64,000 bases of DNA from Leadbettera azotonutricia ZAS-9 (GTDB lineage Bacteria; Spirochaetota; Spirochaetia; Treponematales; Breznakiellaceae), in contig NC_015577.1 of the NCBI RefSeq assembly GCF_000214355.1, positions 2,064,453 through 2,128,452 of the forward strand, written 5' to 3'. Positions 9,425 through 19,224 of this stretch are shown piece after piece. Numbering within the stretch: position 1 is the first letter of the stretch; each line of letters opens with the position of its first letter. A program made the translations under genes and the position numbers. Under the pieces are notes generated by a model. It saw only the letters and a list, made by a program, of their open reading frames with translations, had not been told where the DNA came from and did no database searches.

Positions 9425-10285
9425 ATACACGATGGAAGCGTAGCCTACAAAAGACTCAGGGGTTTCGCCACCCAAAGCCTCGGCGCTGGTACGGTAATCC
9501 AGTAATTTCGGCTTTAAACCGTTTTGGGAAGCAAAGCCCATAGCCCCAAGGACTGCCCCTGCAGAACAGGCGGAGGCATCCTCTTCAGAGCGGGCAAGAA
9601 CCTCATCGGGATTCCCCTTGAGCACAGCCTTGATAAAAGCAGCGTCATTAGTGCCGCGCACCCAATCAAGGGCTTTTTTGCCCATCCCCATGGGCGAAAA
9701 TCCATAATTAGCTCCATAATGGGTCAGATCGGTAGAACCCAGGACTGCCAATTTCCGCCCCAGGGCTTTTGCGGCTTCGGCAAGTATACAACCCCATTCA
9801 GATGCCCGGGAATCTGCCGGAAACCTCGCCCAAAGCAATTGAGCCTTGGGGAAAAAATAATGCACCATGGGGATAAGGACTTCGACAGTATTGTCCTTGT
9901 ACTTGTCCGGCCTGGATTCAACCCTGGCCCGGATAAAATCCCGCAGCTTGCGGTCCATATTCATAGTGCCGAAAGGCGTCTTTACCCCATCCTCTTCAGC
10001 CAGGAGCATAGGGACGCCCGCAGGGAGATGGCCACCAATGATTGCCACAGTGTCGGCATCCTTTGCAAGGCTTGAAACAGAGGCCGCCGCAGTGATACCG
10101 GAAAAGAACCAGCCTGCGTGAGGGCTGATGGCAGCATATGCATGAGCATCTGCTGCACCCCCTGAGAAAGGGCTGCCCCCTGAGAAAGGGCTGCCCTTTG
10201 AAAAAGGGCTTAGGAATTCTTCAATTTCGTGGAGATTCCTGGGGTACCAGCCTGCCGGAAGAGAGGGTTCCCGTAAATTCATCAT
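9419..10285 (-). CDS. MEMO1 family protein (AmmeMemoRadiSam system protein B-like)
   Basis: A 288-residue protein starting MMNLREPSLPAGWYP, with the conserved ISPHAGWFFSG (residues about 54-64), VAIIGGHLP, VEVLIPMVHYFFPKAQLLWAR, LGSTDLTHYGANYGF and SCSAGAVLGAMGFA-like blocks of the MEMO family. MEMO proteins are structurally related to class III extradiol dioxygenases; in bacteria they often sit with an AMMECR1 protein and a radical-SAM protein, but neither neighbour is present here. An oddity is a low-complexity linker, SPFSKGSPFSGGSPFSGG, encoded by an 18-bp unit repeated three times near 10159-10210. The gene is divergent from the next one. Confidence 0.85.
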   Translation of the reverse strand: MMNLREPSLPAGWYPRNLHEIEEFLSPFSKGSPFSGGSPFSGGAADAHAYAAISPHAGWFFSGITAAASVSSLAKDADTVAIIGGHLPAGVPMLLAEEDGVKTPFGTMNMDRKLRDFIRARVESRPDKYKDNTVEVLIPMVHYFFPKAQLLWARFPADSRASEWGCILAEAAKALGRKLAVLGSTDLTHYGANYGFSPMGMGKKALDWVRGTNDAAFIKAVLKGNPDEVLARSEEDASACSAGAVLGAMGFASQNGLKPKLLDYRTSAEALGGETPESFVGYASIVYL

Positions 10286-10362
10286 TATAATTTAGCATGG
10301 TATGGAGAAAAGGTATATAATTTCCGATAATTTATAAAGAGAAATAACATTAAGGAAGGATC

Positions 10363-11484
10363 ATGGGTGTTTCAGGCAAAACATCGCTCGTTTCCTCAGT
10401 AATAGCTGCCGTTTGCATCTTTTTGTACATAGCAGCCATTGCCTTGGGGGCAGTAAGGATTATTTCGGGCATAGGGGATCGCCGGGTTCTGATAGAAGAG
10501 GAATGCAGCGATCTGACCGACAGGGCCAATTCCGCAGCTATTCTCGGATTTATGAGCCAGGGCTATCAGGAATCCATAAGTGATGCCCTGAACAGCTCCA
10601 AAACCCTTTTGGGGATTATTATTTCAGGTTCTTCAGGTGAATACGGCTTTGAACGCCAACCGGGAAGCGTCATCACCTGGATTGGGAATTCAGGACGCTT
10701 CAAGACTGGTTTCGGCCTTCCTTCCGAACCGTATCACCGGAACCTGCGCATAGATGGCCAGCGCAATGCCACAATCCGGATCCTGTATAGCTATGTTGAT
10801 TATGATTTCTTTATCATCACCTTGAAAAACACCCTGCTCTTCATTCTGGCAGGTCTTGCTATCGCAGTCCTCACCCTTTTGATAGAGCTTGCCGCAAAGA
10901 ACCGCACAAGCTATTATCGTGCCCCTTCCACAGCCCCCTGGACTGATGAAACCGAAAAAGAACCCCCTGTTGCGCAGGGGCTATATTCGCCCAGAGGTAA
11001 TGTAGGCTGGGAATCTTATACCCATGACAGGCTTGAAGCCGAGCTTCACCGCTGCGCTTCATCCGAGCAGGATCTTTCTTTTATTGTGATGGAATACACT
11101 GCGGAAGAACCTGATCCTGCCTTTTACAAAGCCTTTGCGGATGAGGCGGTAAGCTTCTTTAACCTGAGGGATTTGATATTCGAAAAAGGCGGACAGGGCC
11201 TTGCGGTCATTATACCCGGCATAGATGTGGATCTGGGCTTTGCAAGATCCGAAGAATTCCACAGCAGGATAAGTAAAAAATTCCCCCAGTATTTTGCAAA
11301 TCGCGAAGACCTCTGCATAGGCCTTTCTTCCAGGGCAGGCAGGCTCATTGAAGCAAAACGCATCATGTTTGAAGCATCCCAGGCTTTAAACAAAGCCATG
11401 GAGAGTAAATCATCTCCCATCGTGGCATTTAAAAGCGATCCCGAAAAATACCGGGAGTTTATTTCCAAAAATCACGGCCAATAA
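10363..11484 (+). CDS. membrane protein with degenerate GGDEF-like domain
   Basis: A 373-residue protein with two hydrophobic segments (about residues 13-33 and 148-171) flanking an extracytoplasmic part of about 110 residues, then a cytoplasmic domain that resembles a diguanylate cyclase fold: YTHDRLEAELHRCASSEQ, a FNLRDLIFEKGGQGLAVIIPG segment in the place of the catalytic loop, and IGLSSRAGRLIEAKRIMFEA with the helix that ends such domains. The GGDEF signature is replaced by GGQGL, so catalysis is unlikely; a binding or dimerisation role is inferred. The start has a good GGAAGG ribosome site. The gene end overlaps the convergent DUF4340 gene. Confidence 0.7.
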   Translation: MGVSGKTSLVSSVIAAVCIFLYIAAIALGAVRIISGIGDRRVLIEEECSDLTDRANSAAILGFMSQGYQESISDALNSSKTLLGIIISGSSGEYGFERQPGSVITWIGNSGRFKTGFGLPSEPYHRNLRIDGQRNATIRILYSYVDYDFFIITLKNTLLFILAGLAIAVLTLLIELAAKNRTSYYRAPSTAPWTDETEKEPPVAQGLYSPRGNVGWESYTHDRLEAELHRCASSEQDLSFIVMEYTAEEPDPAFYKAFADEAVSFFNLRDLIFEKGGQGLAVIIPGIDVDLGFARSEEFHSRISKKFPQYFANREDLCIGLSSRAGRLIEAKRIMFEASQALNKAMESKSSPIVAFKSDPEKYREFISKNHGQ

Positions 11485-12401
11485 GAGGCTTCCCGGAAAA
11501 TGCGGCTTATAGCCCATTCGGCCAAAGAATACACAAAGGGGGAATTCGTTATTGACGAGTTCCTCCTTTTTTCTTCCCCTGATGCGCCAACCTTAAGCTC
11601 CCTGATTGTGCCATCCCCCAATTCAAGGGTGATGCTGGCTTCATTAAAACCATTAGTGTCAGGGGAAGATGCAAAACTTTCTGCCTCTGCGTCAATAATT
11701 GCCCGCACCCAGGATTCGGCTTTTGAAGTTTCCACAGCCAATAGCGAATCTGAAAGCTGCCAGCCGTTGTTGACCCTGGAAAGGGCATAGGCAGCCCCGT
11801 CGCCCGGAAGCGGGTTAACACGCACCCTTTGCACTGTGCCTATATTGAGACCCGGAAAAAGCCTGAGGTCGAGCCAGGAATTTTTGGAGCCTTCCGTATA
11901 AAGGGTAAACACGTCTTCCCCCGAACGGGCTTCATTTTGGTTTGCCTTCCGCAAATACAGCCCGCTGCCCGGGGCATCGGCAAAACCCACGAGGAGATCC
12001 AAAAGGGGAAGCCCTGCCCCGCCCCTCACGGTAATGCGTGACGCCTTTCCCTCAACAAGGCCAAGCCTTTCCATTGCCGAAGCTGAAGTGGAACGCACAG
12101 GAAAACTATTCCTCATTGAGAGAACCCGAAAAAGATCCCCTACCCTGGACTGTTTAACAGGATAATCAATAGTGCCTTCAGAAATGACCCAAAGATTGTT
12201 TTTCCTGCTCAAAACCGTATTGCCCTGAGAACCGGCGATTTCAATTCTATCAGCCCTGTCGAGGAGGTCGCTTGTTATCCAGGCATAGGCTGAACTTTTA
12301 GCTCCTTGCCTTTCAGGATCAAAAATGATGGTCAGTATGTATGACAAAGCTAAAACCAGTACCAGGCCCGAAAGAAGGGTAAGCTTTTTTTTATAAATCA
12401 T
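11472..12401 (-). CDS. DUF4340 domain protein
   Basis: About 309 residues. I chose the ATG at 12401 (MIYKKKLTLL) because a strong GGGGGA lies 5-10 bases upstream; a longer version from 12431 is possible. One N-terminal membrane helix is followed by a DUF4340 domain: RIEIAGSQGNTVLSRKNNLWVI, the LFRVLSMRNSFPV helix, and repeated strand blocks ending in NSPFVYSLAEWAI. DUF4340 proteins commonly follow Gld-type ABC export genes, as here, and are probably extracytoplasmic subunits of that system. It overlaps the GldG-like gene by 11 bases. Confidence 0.85.
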   Translation of the reverse strand: MIYKKKLTLLSGLVLVLALSYILTIIFDPERQGAKSSAYAWITSDLLDRADRIEIAGSQGNTVLSRKNNLWVISEGTIDYPVKQSRVGDLFRVLSMRNSFPVRSTSASAMERLGLVEGKASRITVRGGAGLPLLDLLVGFADAPGSGLYLRKANQNEARSGEDVFTLYTEGSKNSWLDLRLFPGLNIGTVQRVRVNPLPGDGAAYALSRVNNGWQLSDSLLAVETSKAESWVRAIIDAEAESFASSPDTNGFNEASITLELGDGTIRELKVGASGEEKRRNSSITNSPFVYSLAEWAISRIFREASYWP

Positions 12402-14004
12402 GGTTATCCCCCTTTGTTGATTTTTGTTCATTGCGCCGCTTTATGGAAAGGAAGAGCCCAATGGTAACCACAAGCAGAGGAACGGCGAACACATTGAGGC
12501 CCTTGGAAAAATTCATGGCAGCCGCCTTTTTCTTTGCGTCCTGTATCTTGTTGAGCCTTCCCGCTTCCCCCTGGCGGCTGCGGATGGAGATGATGTCATC
12601 ATCGCTGGAAAGCCAGTCTGCCGCATTGAGGAGGAAGCTGAGATTCCTGTCCTCGCCCCGGGAAACCTGCATAAAGTTTCCCGCAAAATCCGTATCCCCG
12701 ATTACAATAATACGCGAAGGGGAAGGGACTGGAGGCAGGTCGGGGAGTATTTCTTCCGAGCCTTCCCGAATTGGTTTTGGGCTTCCTCTAAAGGCGCTGG
12801 GGAAGCCCCCCTGAAGGGATGCGCCGAGGATTTTTGTCCCCCTGGTTTCGCCTGCTTCCTGTTCAGCAAGGGAGAGCATGTCAGGGTTGGTAATAAAATC
12901 CTTTGTCTGGAGCCATGCCTCGGGGGTGCTGGTAAAAAGAGGTTCAGCTTGTACTCCCGCCGGGGGCTTGAGTTCCAGAGGGCTTGGCCAATAGAGGTCG
13001 ATGCCCTTAAAACGGGCAGTTACAGCATGGTTTTTATTTCCGTTTTGTTCCAGCACGCCTATCCATTCAGGATAACGCATGGTGCGGTATTGGGTAACAT
13101 TCCCGCTCCGTATCTGAAAAGTGATTTGCAATGCGGAAGTGTCAAGAACCATGGCAGGCCGTATAACAGCGCCATAATTTGCGACCATGGCGAAAAGCCC
13201 CTGATCCGCCACAGCCCCTGCCTCAAGCCCGCTTTGAGTATTGACCGAAATTCCTTCCAGTGCAAAAAGGGTTTTGCCCCCTGTTTGTATATAATGATCG
13301 ATGCGGTAGAGGGCCCAGGCGTCAAGATCGGCCGCGCCCCCCAGCACAAAAAGGCTGGGCAATGACGCAGGGATTTCATCGCCAGGGGCAATGAGCCGGA
13401 TCTTATATCCTGCTGCGGCAAGCTCCTGGTTAAGATAGCCGAATTCGGTGTTCCACTGTTTTGCGGGAGATCCCACAATAATGCCAATTTCACGTTCCCT
13501 GTCCAAAACAAGGGATCTGATCCTGGATGTAAGATCGTATTCCAGGGTATCCAAAGAAAACACCACAGGGAGAACCGCGCGTTTTTCAAGATATTCGATG
13601 GTCACGCCTGTATAGACTGTAGCTACCGTAGTTTCATTATTTTCCACTACCTGGATCTGCTGCGGGGCTATGCCAAGTTCTTCCATGAGACCGGCAAGGT
13701 TAGCTTTAATCGGGTCGCGCTGGGTAAAGCGTATTTTTCCTCTTGAATGGGCTGCATATTCCCTTAAAAGATCAGAAATTTCTTCCGGCAGGGGATGCGC
13801 CCGGGCAAGGCGATCCGAAATATAATAGGTGATGCTTACAGGGTCGGGTATCTCTTTATAGAGGTTCCTTGAAACTTCAGAGATGGTGTATGCCTTGTTC
13901 TTGGTAAGATCCAGGCGGAACCAGATCCTGCTGCTCAGCATAAAAGCCAGAACAAAGGCCGCGACAGAAAGGATGGCAATGATATTGATTTGCTTTTTTG
14001 TCAT
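12391..14004 (-). CDS. GldG-like ABC exporter-associated protein
   Basis: A 537-residue protein with a membrane helix at each end (about residues 9-26 and 507-525) and a large extracytoplasmic region between. The N-terminal KNKAYTISEVSRNLYKEIPDPVSITYY is typical of the GldG/ABC-type uncharacterised transport family, with EYLEKRAVLPVVFSLDTLEYDLTSRIR and IGIIVGSPAKQ following. In Bacteroidetes GldG works with GldF and GldA in gliding motility; in other phyla homologues serve unknown export or surface functions. It sits second in a four-gene cluster on the minus strand with a permease and an ATPase. Confidence 0.85.
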   Translation of the reverse strand: MTKKQINIIAILSVAAFVLAFMLSSRIWFRLDLTKNKAYTISEVSRNLYKEIPDPVSITYYISDRLARAHPLPEEISDLLREYAAHSRGKIRFTQRDPIKANLAGLMEELGIAPQQIQVVENNETTVATVYTGVTIEYLEKRAVLPVVFSLDTLEYDLTSRIRSLVLDREREIGIIVGSPAKQWNTEFGYLNQELAAAGYKIRLIAPGDEIPASLPSLFVLGGAADLDAWALYRIDHYIQTGGKTLFALEGISVNTQSGLEAGAVADQGLFAMVANYGAVIRPAMVLDTSALQITFQIRSGNVTQYRTMRYPEWIGVLEQNGNKNHAVTARFKGIDLYWPSPLELKPPAGVQAEPLFTSTPEAWLQTKDFITNPDMLSLAEQEAGETRGTKILGASLQGGFPSAFRGSPKPIREGSEEILPDLPPVPSPSRIIVIGDTDFAGNFMQVSRGEDRNLSFLLNAADWLSSDDDIISIRSRQGEAGRLNKIQDAKKKAAAMNFSKGLNVFAVPLLVVTIGLFLSIKRRNEQKSTKGDNHDL

Positions 14005-14005
14005 G

Positions 14006-14740
14006 TTACGCCCTCTTCCTGTAGATCAGTACTTCAGTATTCAAAAAGAGGAATAAACCGGTAGTAAGGATAAAAAAGGCCAGATCCCGGGAATCCAAAA
14101 GCCCCCGGGAAAAACTTTCAAAATGGAAGGAGAGGGAAATATAATTGATGAACAGGCTAAGCCATGAGGGAAGCCCTGCCCAAAGGGTGATCTGATTTAA
14201 CAATATTACTGCCATGAGCACCACCGCAGTTCCAAGGAAAGCTCCTGCCTGGTTCTTTGCCAGAGCCGACAGGAAAAGCCCCAGGCTTATGGCAGCACAG
14301 CCCAGAAACACAGCACCGGCATATTCACCAATTATGACGCCGGGATCAAAATTGCCCAGGGGGATAAGGCTTAAAGGAACCGGCAGTGTTAGTACTAACA
14401 GTGACAGCAATACTGCGAATGAAGAAATAAACTTCCCCAAGCATAACTCCCATTCGGAGAAAGGCATGGTTAACAGTATTTCAACACTGCCAAGTTTTTT
14501 TTCTTCTGCCCAGCTTTTCATGGTAAGCACAGGGATAATGAGTATATAGACGAGAGGAAAACCAGCAAAAAAGGGCCTGAGGCTCGCAGTATCCATGATA
14601 AAAAAACGCTGAAGATAAAAAAGCCAAACCGACACAAACACCAAAAAGAAAACAGCAATACCGTAAAACGCCGGTGAATAAAGGGAAGAGTAGCACTCTT
14701 TCCGTGCCAGGGCCAAAGCCCGTTTGGATATGATACTCAT
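14006..14740 (-). CDS. ABC-2 type permease (GldF-like)
   Basis: A 244-residue protein with six hydrophobic segments, the usual design of ABC-2 permeases. The early SIISKRALALARKECYSSLY precedes the first helix at about 25-45, and the LKSWAEEKKLGSVEILLTMP-like loop (here MKSWAEEKKLGSVEILLTMP) is a strong family mark. It follows the ATPase gene with a 4-base ATGA overlap and precedes the GldG-like gene by 1 base, so the ATPase, permease, GldG-like and DUF4340 genes are translationally linked. The transported substrate is unknown. Confidence 0.88.
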   Translation of the reverse strand: MSIISKRALALARKECYSSLYSPAFYGIAVFFLVFVSVWLFYLQRFFIMDTASLRPFFAGFPLVYILIIPVLTMKSWAEEKKLGSVEILLTMPFSEWELCLGKFISSFAVLLSLLVLTLPVPLSLIPLGNFDPGVIIGEYAGAVFLGCAAISLGLFLSALAKNQAGAFLGTAVVLMAVILLNQITLWAGLPSWLSLFINYISLSFHFESFSRGLLDSRDLAFFILTTGLFLFLNTEVLIYRKRA

Positions 14741-15678
14741 GATGCATGCTCCTCGGAAGTGAGCTTTACAAAAATATCTTCAAGGCTGAGACGCTTCCTG
14801 TTCATGCTGAGTATTTTGAAATTATGGGAAACAGCCCAGTCGAAAATCCTTTCGCCTGCGTCTGCATCCTGTATGCTGAACACAAGTTTTACTATTCCCG
14901 CTTCGACAGCTTCAATGCTTGCGGAATGAGGATCTATGCCTAACCCTCCCAGACAGTTTTGCAGGCTTTGCTCATGGGCTTTGAGGAGAATGTCCCAGGT
15001 GTCCCTGCCCTTCATGGTTCCTGCGATTTCTTCGCTCGTGCCCTTGGCTGCTATATGGCCCTCGTTGAGGATAAGCACTTCCGAACAAACTGCCTCCACT
15101 TCCTGGAGTATATGGGTTGAGAGTATTACTGTTTTTCTCTTCCCCAATTCCCGGATAAGGGAGCGGATTTCTATGATCTGGTTGGGATCCAGGCCCGAAG
15201 TGGGTTCGTCCAGTATGAGAATGGGCGGATCGTGGATAATGGCCTGTGCCAAACCCACCCTCTGTTTGTAGCCCTTGGACAAAGTTTCGATGCGTTTATC
15301 CCGGAAATGGGTGAGCCCGCAGGCAGCAATCGCCGCATTTATTGCTTTGAGCCGCTCCGGTTTGGGGATAAGCCTTGCCTCGGCCATGAAGCCCAAATAT
15401 TCAGCAGGGGTCAGATCGCCGTAAAGGGGAACGCTTTCGGGGAGATAGCCTATGCGTTTCTTTACCTCCACAGGATCATCCTCTACGGAAATGCCGTCTA
15501 TAATGGCAGCCCCCTTTGAAGGGAAATGGTAGCCCGTGAGGATCTTCATAATGGTGGTCTTGCCTGCCCCGTTAGGGCCAAGAAAACCCAGGACCTGATC
15601 CTGCCCAACCGAAAAAGAAACATCCTTTACTGCTTCAAATGCACCGTAACGCTTTGACAGATTCTGCACTTCTATCAT
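14737..15678 (-). CDS. ABC transporter ATP-binding protein (GldA-like)
   Basis: A 313-residue ATPase from the ATG at 15678, which has a GGTGGTGAG ribosome site; an upstream ATG at 15699 is in frame but less well placed. Walker A is GPNGAGKTT (about residues 31-39), the signature is LSKGYKQRVGLAQA, and Walker B is PPILILDEPTSGLDP, followed by the H-loop ILSTHILQEVEA. The C-terminal 90 residues form the extra domain found in GldA/NatA-like exporters. It is the first gene of the export operon and is preceded closely by rnz on the same strand. Confidence 0.93.
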   Translation of the reverse strand: MIEVQNLSKRYGAFEAVKDVSFSVGQDQVLGFLGPNGAGKTTIMKILTGYHFPSKGAAIIDGISVEDDPVEVKKRIGYLPESVPLYGDLTPAEYLGFMAEARLIPKPERLKAINAAIAACGLTHFRDKRIETLSKGYKQRVGLAQAIIHDPPILILDEPTSGLDPNQIIEIRSLIRELGKRKTVILSTHILQEVEAVCSEVLILNEGHIAAKGTSEEIAGTMKGRDTWDILLKAHEQSLQNCLGGLGIDPHSASIEAVEAGIVKLVFSIQDADAGERIFDWAVSHNFKILSMNRKRLSLEDIFVKLTSEEHAS

Positions 15679-15691
15679 TTTCTCACCACCT

Positions 15692-16618
15692 CTAGTCAAT
15701 AAAATCTATAGGTAAAACCATTCTATCCCTTGAAAGTACCGTATCAGGAAATATGGCTTCCGCCTCTTTTAATACCTGCTTGAGATCATACTCGGTGTAA
15801 CGGGGGCTATAGTGAATCAGCGCCAGCTTCTTTACCTTGGCATCCAGGGCAATCCGGGCAGCCTGTTCTGCGGTCATGTGCTTCTTTTCCCTGGCGCTTT
15901 CGAGAAGAGCCTGCTCAAACATGCCTTCGCAGACAAAAAGATCCGAGCCTGCCACTTCCGCCGATATTTCCGGGAAGGCGAGAGTGTCGGTAACAAAGGA
16001 AAATTTGCGGCCCGAACGGAAAGCGCCAAGTACCTGTTCGGGCCTTACTTCCGAGCCGTCTTCAGCCCACACAGCCTCTCCCGACTGGAGTTTTGACCAG
16101 AGGGGACCCATTTTAACCCCAAGGGCCATAGCCTTATCGGGATGGAATTCACCGGGCCTGATATCTTCTTCGAGGGTATAGCCGTAGCAAGGCTTGGTAT
16201 GGCGAAGGGGGAAGGCCCTCACTTTATAGCCCTCGCCCTCGTAAACTACGCCAGGGGCGGTAATCTCTTTTACGATGATTTCATAGTTGATGTACATATC
16301 CAAAACCCGTCTGCTTGTTTCGATATACTCAGCAATGCGCGGAGGCCCGATTATATAAAGGGGATCGTCCCTGTCAACCTGGGACGAAAGCATAAGCAGA
16401 CCCGGAATACCCGTAACATGATCAGCGTGGGTATGGCTTATAAAGATAACGGAAATCTTCTTCCACCTGAGGTTGAGCTTGCGCAGGGACACCTGGGTCC
16501 CTTCGCCCCCGTCAAACAGAAAAAGCTCCCCTTCCCGCCTTAAAAGCACAGACGTAAGATGCCGGTTGGGCAGAGGCATCATGCCCCCACAGCCAAGTAT
16601 AAAGGCTTCAAGATTCAT
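15692..16618 (-). CDS. rnz: ribonuclease Z
   Basis: A 308-residue metallo-beta-lactamase-fold nuclease that trims tRNA 3' ends. I chose the ATG at 16618 (MNLEAFILGCGG), since RNase Z proteins begin with this strand; the open frame extends 29 codons further without homology. The zinc motif SHTHADHVTG gives His62, His64, Asp66 and His67; LRHTKPCYGY and FVTDT carry the later ligands, and LALIHYSPRYT the last one. Since neither tRNA gene in the window encodes CCA, tRNA maturation here needs 3' processing and CCA addition. It lies 13 bases ahead of the ABC ATPase. Confidence 0.93.
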   Translation of the reverse strand: MNLEAFILGCGGMMPLPNRHLTSVLLRREGELFLFDGGEGTQVSLRKLNLRWKKISVIFISHTHADHVTGIPGLLMLSSQVDRDDPLYIIGPPRIAEYIETSRRVLDMYINYEIIVKEITAPGVVYEGEGYKVRAFPLRHTKPCYGYTLEEDIRPGEFHPDKAMALGVKMGPLWSKLQSGEAVWAEDGSEVRPEQVLGAFRSGRKFSFVTDTLAFPEISAEVAGSDLFVCEGMFEQALLESAREKKHMTAEQAARIALDAKVKKLALIHYSPRYTEYDLKQVLKEAEAIFPDTVLSRDRMVLPIDFID

Positions 16619-16743
16619 GGATGGCAGTATACCGAAAAGACGACAATTTTTCCAGCCCCAAAAAAGAACCGTCACCCCCGGAACATCCCGCGAACCGGCA
16701 AGCATTCGATTAAAAAATATCCAATTACTAATTCCAAATACTG

Positions 16744-19224
16744 CTAATCGAAAATGTTAAACCCCAAAGATTTATATCCGTTAACCCGCTTATTATACAT
16801 TCGCAGTAAAACCGGGACTTTCTCGTCCACATAATCGTATATCCTGGTTTCTGTTTTTCCATAATAGGTACGGTTGAGCCGTCCTGCATATTGTATTAAA
16901 GTACCTTTCCAGGAGAAGGGAAAAACAAGAAAGAGCGTATCAAGACAAGGCAAATCGAAACCCTCGCCAAGGTATTTTCCGGTTGCCAGTATTATTCTAT
17001 GAGCATCAGACGGCTCATTTTGAATATTCTCCATGATGGTCTTTAGCTGCTTTTTTCCGAGGCCGCCTTTCAACACAAAAAGATAATCTGTAAACCGGAG
17101 AAGGGCTTCCTCTAACAAGGCAAGGTGATCGATCCGTTCACTGAGAACAAGAATCTCCCGTCCCTCGGTAAAAGCTGCGACAATATCCTGTATGATTTGC
17201 CTGTTCCTGTTTTCATCCATCCATAAATGCCTGAAAATATCCTGAATTTCGAGAGGCTTATCCTCTGTTGCCGGTAGTTGAAATTCGGTATAATGAGGTA
17301 TAACTTTTTGAATGAATTGAGTATTACTTTGCCGCACTGAATATCGAATGTCACCCAAATTCATGATGACTATGGGTTGCTGCCCATCCTTGCGGGTTAC
17401 GGTTGCCGAAAGACCCAGGCGGTAATAGGCAGGACATTTCCTGATGATGCTTTCAAAGGAGGATGCTGAAATATGATGGCATTCGTCAACAATTATCTGA
17501 CCATAATCCTTTACCCAATCTGCGACATTTCCTTTTTTGCTGATGCTTTGCATGACTGCAATATCAATGATCCCGGTCCGTTTCTTTTTAGCCCCGCTAA
17601 AGCAACCGATTTCAGTCTTTGGAATATTCAAAAATTGCTGTATCCTTTCCACCCATTGATCCAGCAATTGTTTACGGTGGACAAGGATTAAGGTGTTGAC
17701 TTTTCGATGGACAATCAGCCACAACGCAATAACTGTTTTTCCGAAAGCCGTGGACGCAGAAAGTATCCCTGTGGGGTTAATTGCCATCGCATCTGCCGCA
17801 GCTTTTTGTTCAGCATACAATTCCCCCTGAAAACTGACATTGATCGGCGTTCCGTGGTTTTGCTTATCCTGGAACTGCGGCGTAATATGATAAAAATCAA
17901 AAATCTTTGTCAGCTCACTAAGGCAACCGATGGGGAGTCCGATATATTCCGGGAAAAACTCGTAACAATAAAGAATTCGCGGCTTGTTCCAGGTAGGAAG
18001 ACGCATTGCCTGCGCCCGGTAGAATTCGGGATTTGAAAAGGATGCCAGACGCAGGATACGGTTGCGGAGTATCGGCGGAAGACCGGTATGATTTATATAA
18101 ATTTGATCCGAAATAATTACATCAATTACGGAGGGCAAGGGATCCATAATAGCGGGCAGCGTGTAAGGAAACTGCAGGCTTCCGGGTTTCCTTTGCCAAG
18201 GTTTATCTTCACTGTCAATTTCAAGGGGATTGAACGATACCGGAAGCAATTCGTTACGTTCCAGAGCAGTTTGTATGATCGCGTCAATCGTTTCTTCATC
18301 AATTCGTTTTATTGAAGCAAGGTATTGCCATTGGTCAAGATAAGGAACCATATCAGGATCAAGAAAAACACTGTGATTTTTTACCCGCGCTGCTTTTTGC
18401 AGGGGCAAGGCGATAAGGTTGCCAAATCCGCCTTTGGGCAGGGTGTCCTGATTAGGGAAAAACCGGTCAAAGGAGTCGAGCCCTATTTCGGGCCGCCGGT
18501 CGAGGGTCCGGGTCATTAAAAGGGAACCAAGTTTCCTGGCCTTGGACGCCGGTATCGGGTGGTCAAAGAAAATCCAGATGTGAGCACCATTTCCGGATCG
18601 GGAACGCTCAACACTGGCGGGAATCCCTTCTGTCTGACATGTTTCAAAAAAAGCCTTCACGTCTTCCTGCCATGATTGTTTGTCGAAATCGACAGCCAAT
18701 AAATGACAGGTTTCATTTTGCAGCAAAGGATATATCCCCATTACGAAAGGACTTGGTTTACCCCAGTCGGTACGGGATGGAATAAACCCTGCGAGGTGGT
18801 TTCTAATAACCTCATCGGTTACAGGTTCAAAAGATCGATGAGGGCAGACACCGCAGGCCACTTGGGCTTTCTCGCATACTTCCCTAACCCATTCATTTTT
18901 ACAGACCGGTTGATAGCCCGATTTTCCCGTCTTTTTGCTTTCAAACCGTTTGGCGTATATATCTTCTCTTCCCCTGAAGAGTGAACGGAACAGGGTGATT
19001 TTATCTTCGGGAGCGGAATGGTTATTGATGCCGGGGCTGCTGGCATCCTCAGTCGGGTTTTGGAGTATCAAACTCTCGACCGGCGATTCAACTTTTACTG
19101 GTTCGGTTGCGATTGCATGAGGCTCCGTCTTAAGCTGGACGAGTTCAGCTTTCTTCTGTAAAAGCAAACTTTCAAGATCAGCAATTTCAGCTACAAGCGT
19201 TTCGATAGATGCTGCTTCGTCCAT
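16744..19224 (-). CDS. archaeo-eukaryotic primase domain fused to SF2 helicase (TOTE conflict-system type)
   Basis: An 826-residue protein. Residues 1-35 are a coiled coil. The primase domain (about 80-300) shows AVDFDK with Asp179 and Asp181 as candidate metal ligands, RSGNGAHIWIFF with His215, and a Cys-rich CEKAQVACGVCPH just before it that may bind zinc. Residues about 465-826 are a superfamily 2 helicase with Walker A (STAFGKTVIA, Lys496), DECHH at 580-584, LGLSATVTRKDG and QYAGRLNRTY. This pairing matches the primase-helicase of TOTE conflict systems, thought to act in defence. The gene stands alone between rnz and the integrated elements, so it may be cargo of a decayed element. Confidence 0.85.
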   Translation of the reverse strand: MDEAASIETLVAEIADLESLLLQKKAELVQLKTEPHAIATEPVKVESPVESLILQNPTEDASSPGINNHSAPEDKITLFRSLFRGREDIYAKRFESKKTGKSGYQPVCKNEWVREVCEKAQVACGVCPHRSFEPVTDEVIRNHLAGFIPSRTDWGKPSPFVMGIYPLLQNETCHLLAVDFDKQSWQEDVKAFFETCQTEGIPASVERSRSGNGAHIWIFFDHPIPASKARKLGSLLMTRTLDRRPEIGLDSFDRFFPNQDTLPKGGFGNLIALPLQKAARVKNHSVFLDPDMVPYLDQWQYLASIKRIDEETIDAIIQTALERNELLPVSFNPLEIDSEDKPWQRKPGSLQFPYTLPAIMDPLPSVIDVIISDQIYINHTGLPPILRNRILRLASFSNPEFYRAQAMRLPTWNKPRILYCYEFFPEYIGLPIGCLSELTKIFDFYHITPQFQDKQNHGTPINVSFQGELYAEQKAAADAMAINPTGILSASTAFGKTVIALWLIVHRKVNTLILVHRKQLLDQWVERIQQFLNIPKTEIGCFSGAKKKRTGIIDIAVMQSISKKGNVADWVKDYGQIIVDECHHISASSFESIIRKCPAYYRLGLSATVTRKDGQQPIVIMNLGDIRYSVRQSNTQFIQKVIPHYTEFQLPATEDKPLEIQDIFRHLWMDENRNRQIIQDIVAAFTEGREILVLSERIDHLALLEEALLRFTDYLFVLKGGLGKKQLKTIMENIQNEPSDAHRIILATGKYLGEGFDLPCLDTLFLVFPFSWKGTLIQYAGRLNRTYYGKTETRIYDYVDEKVPVLLRMYNKRVNGYKSLGFNIFD

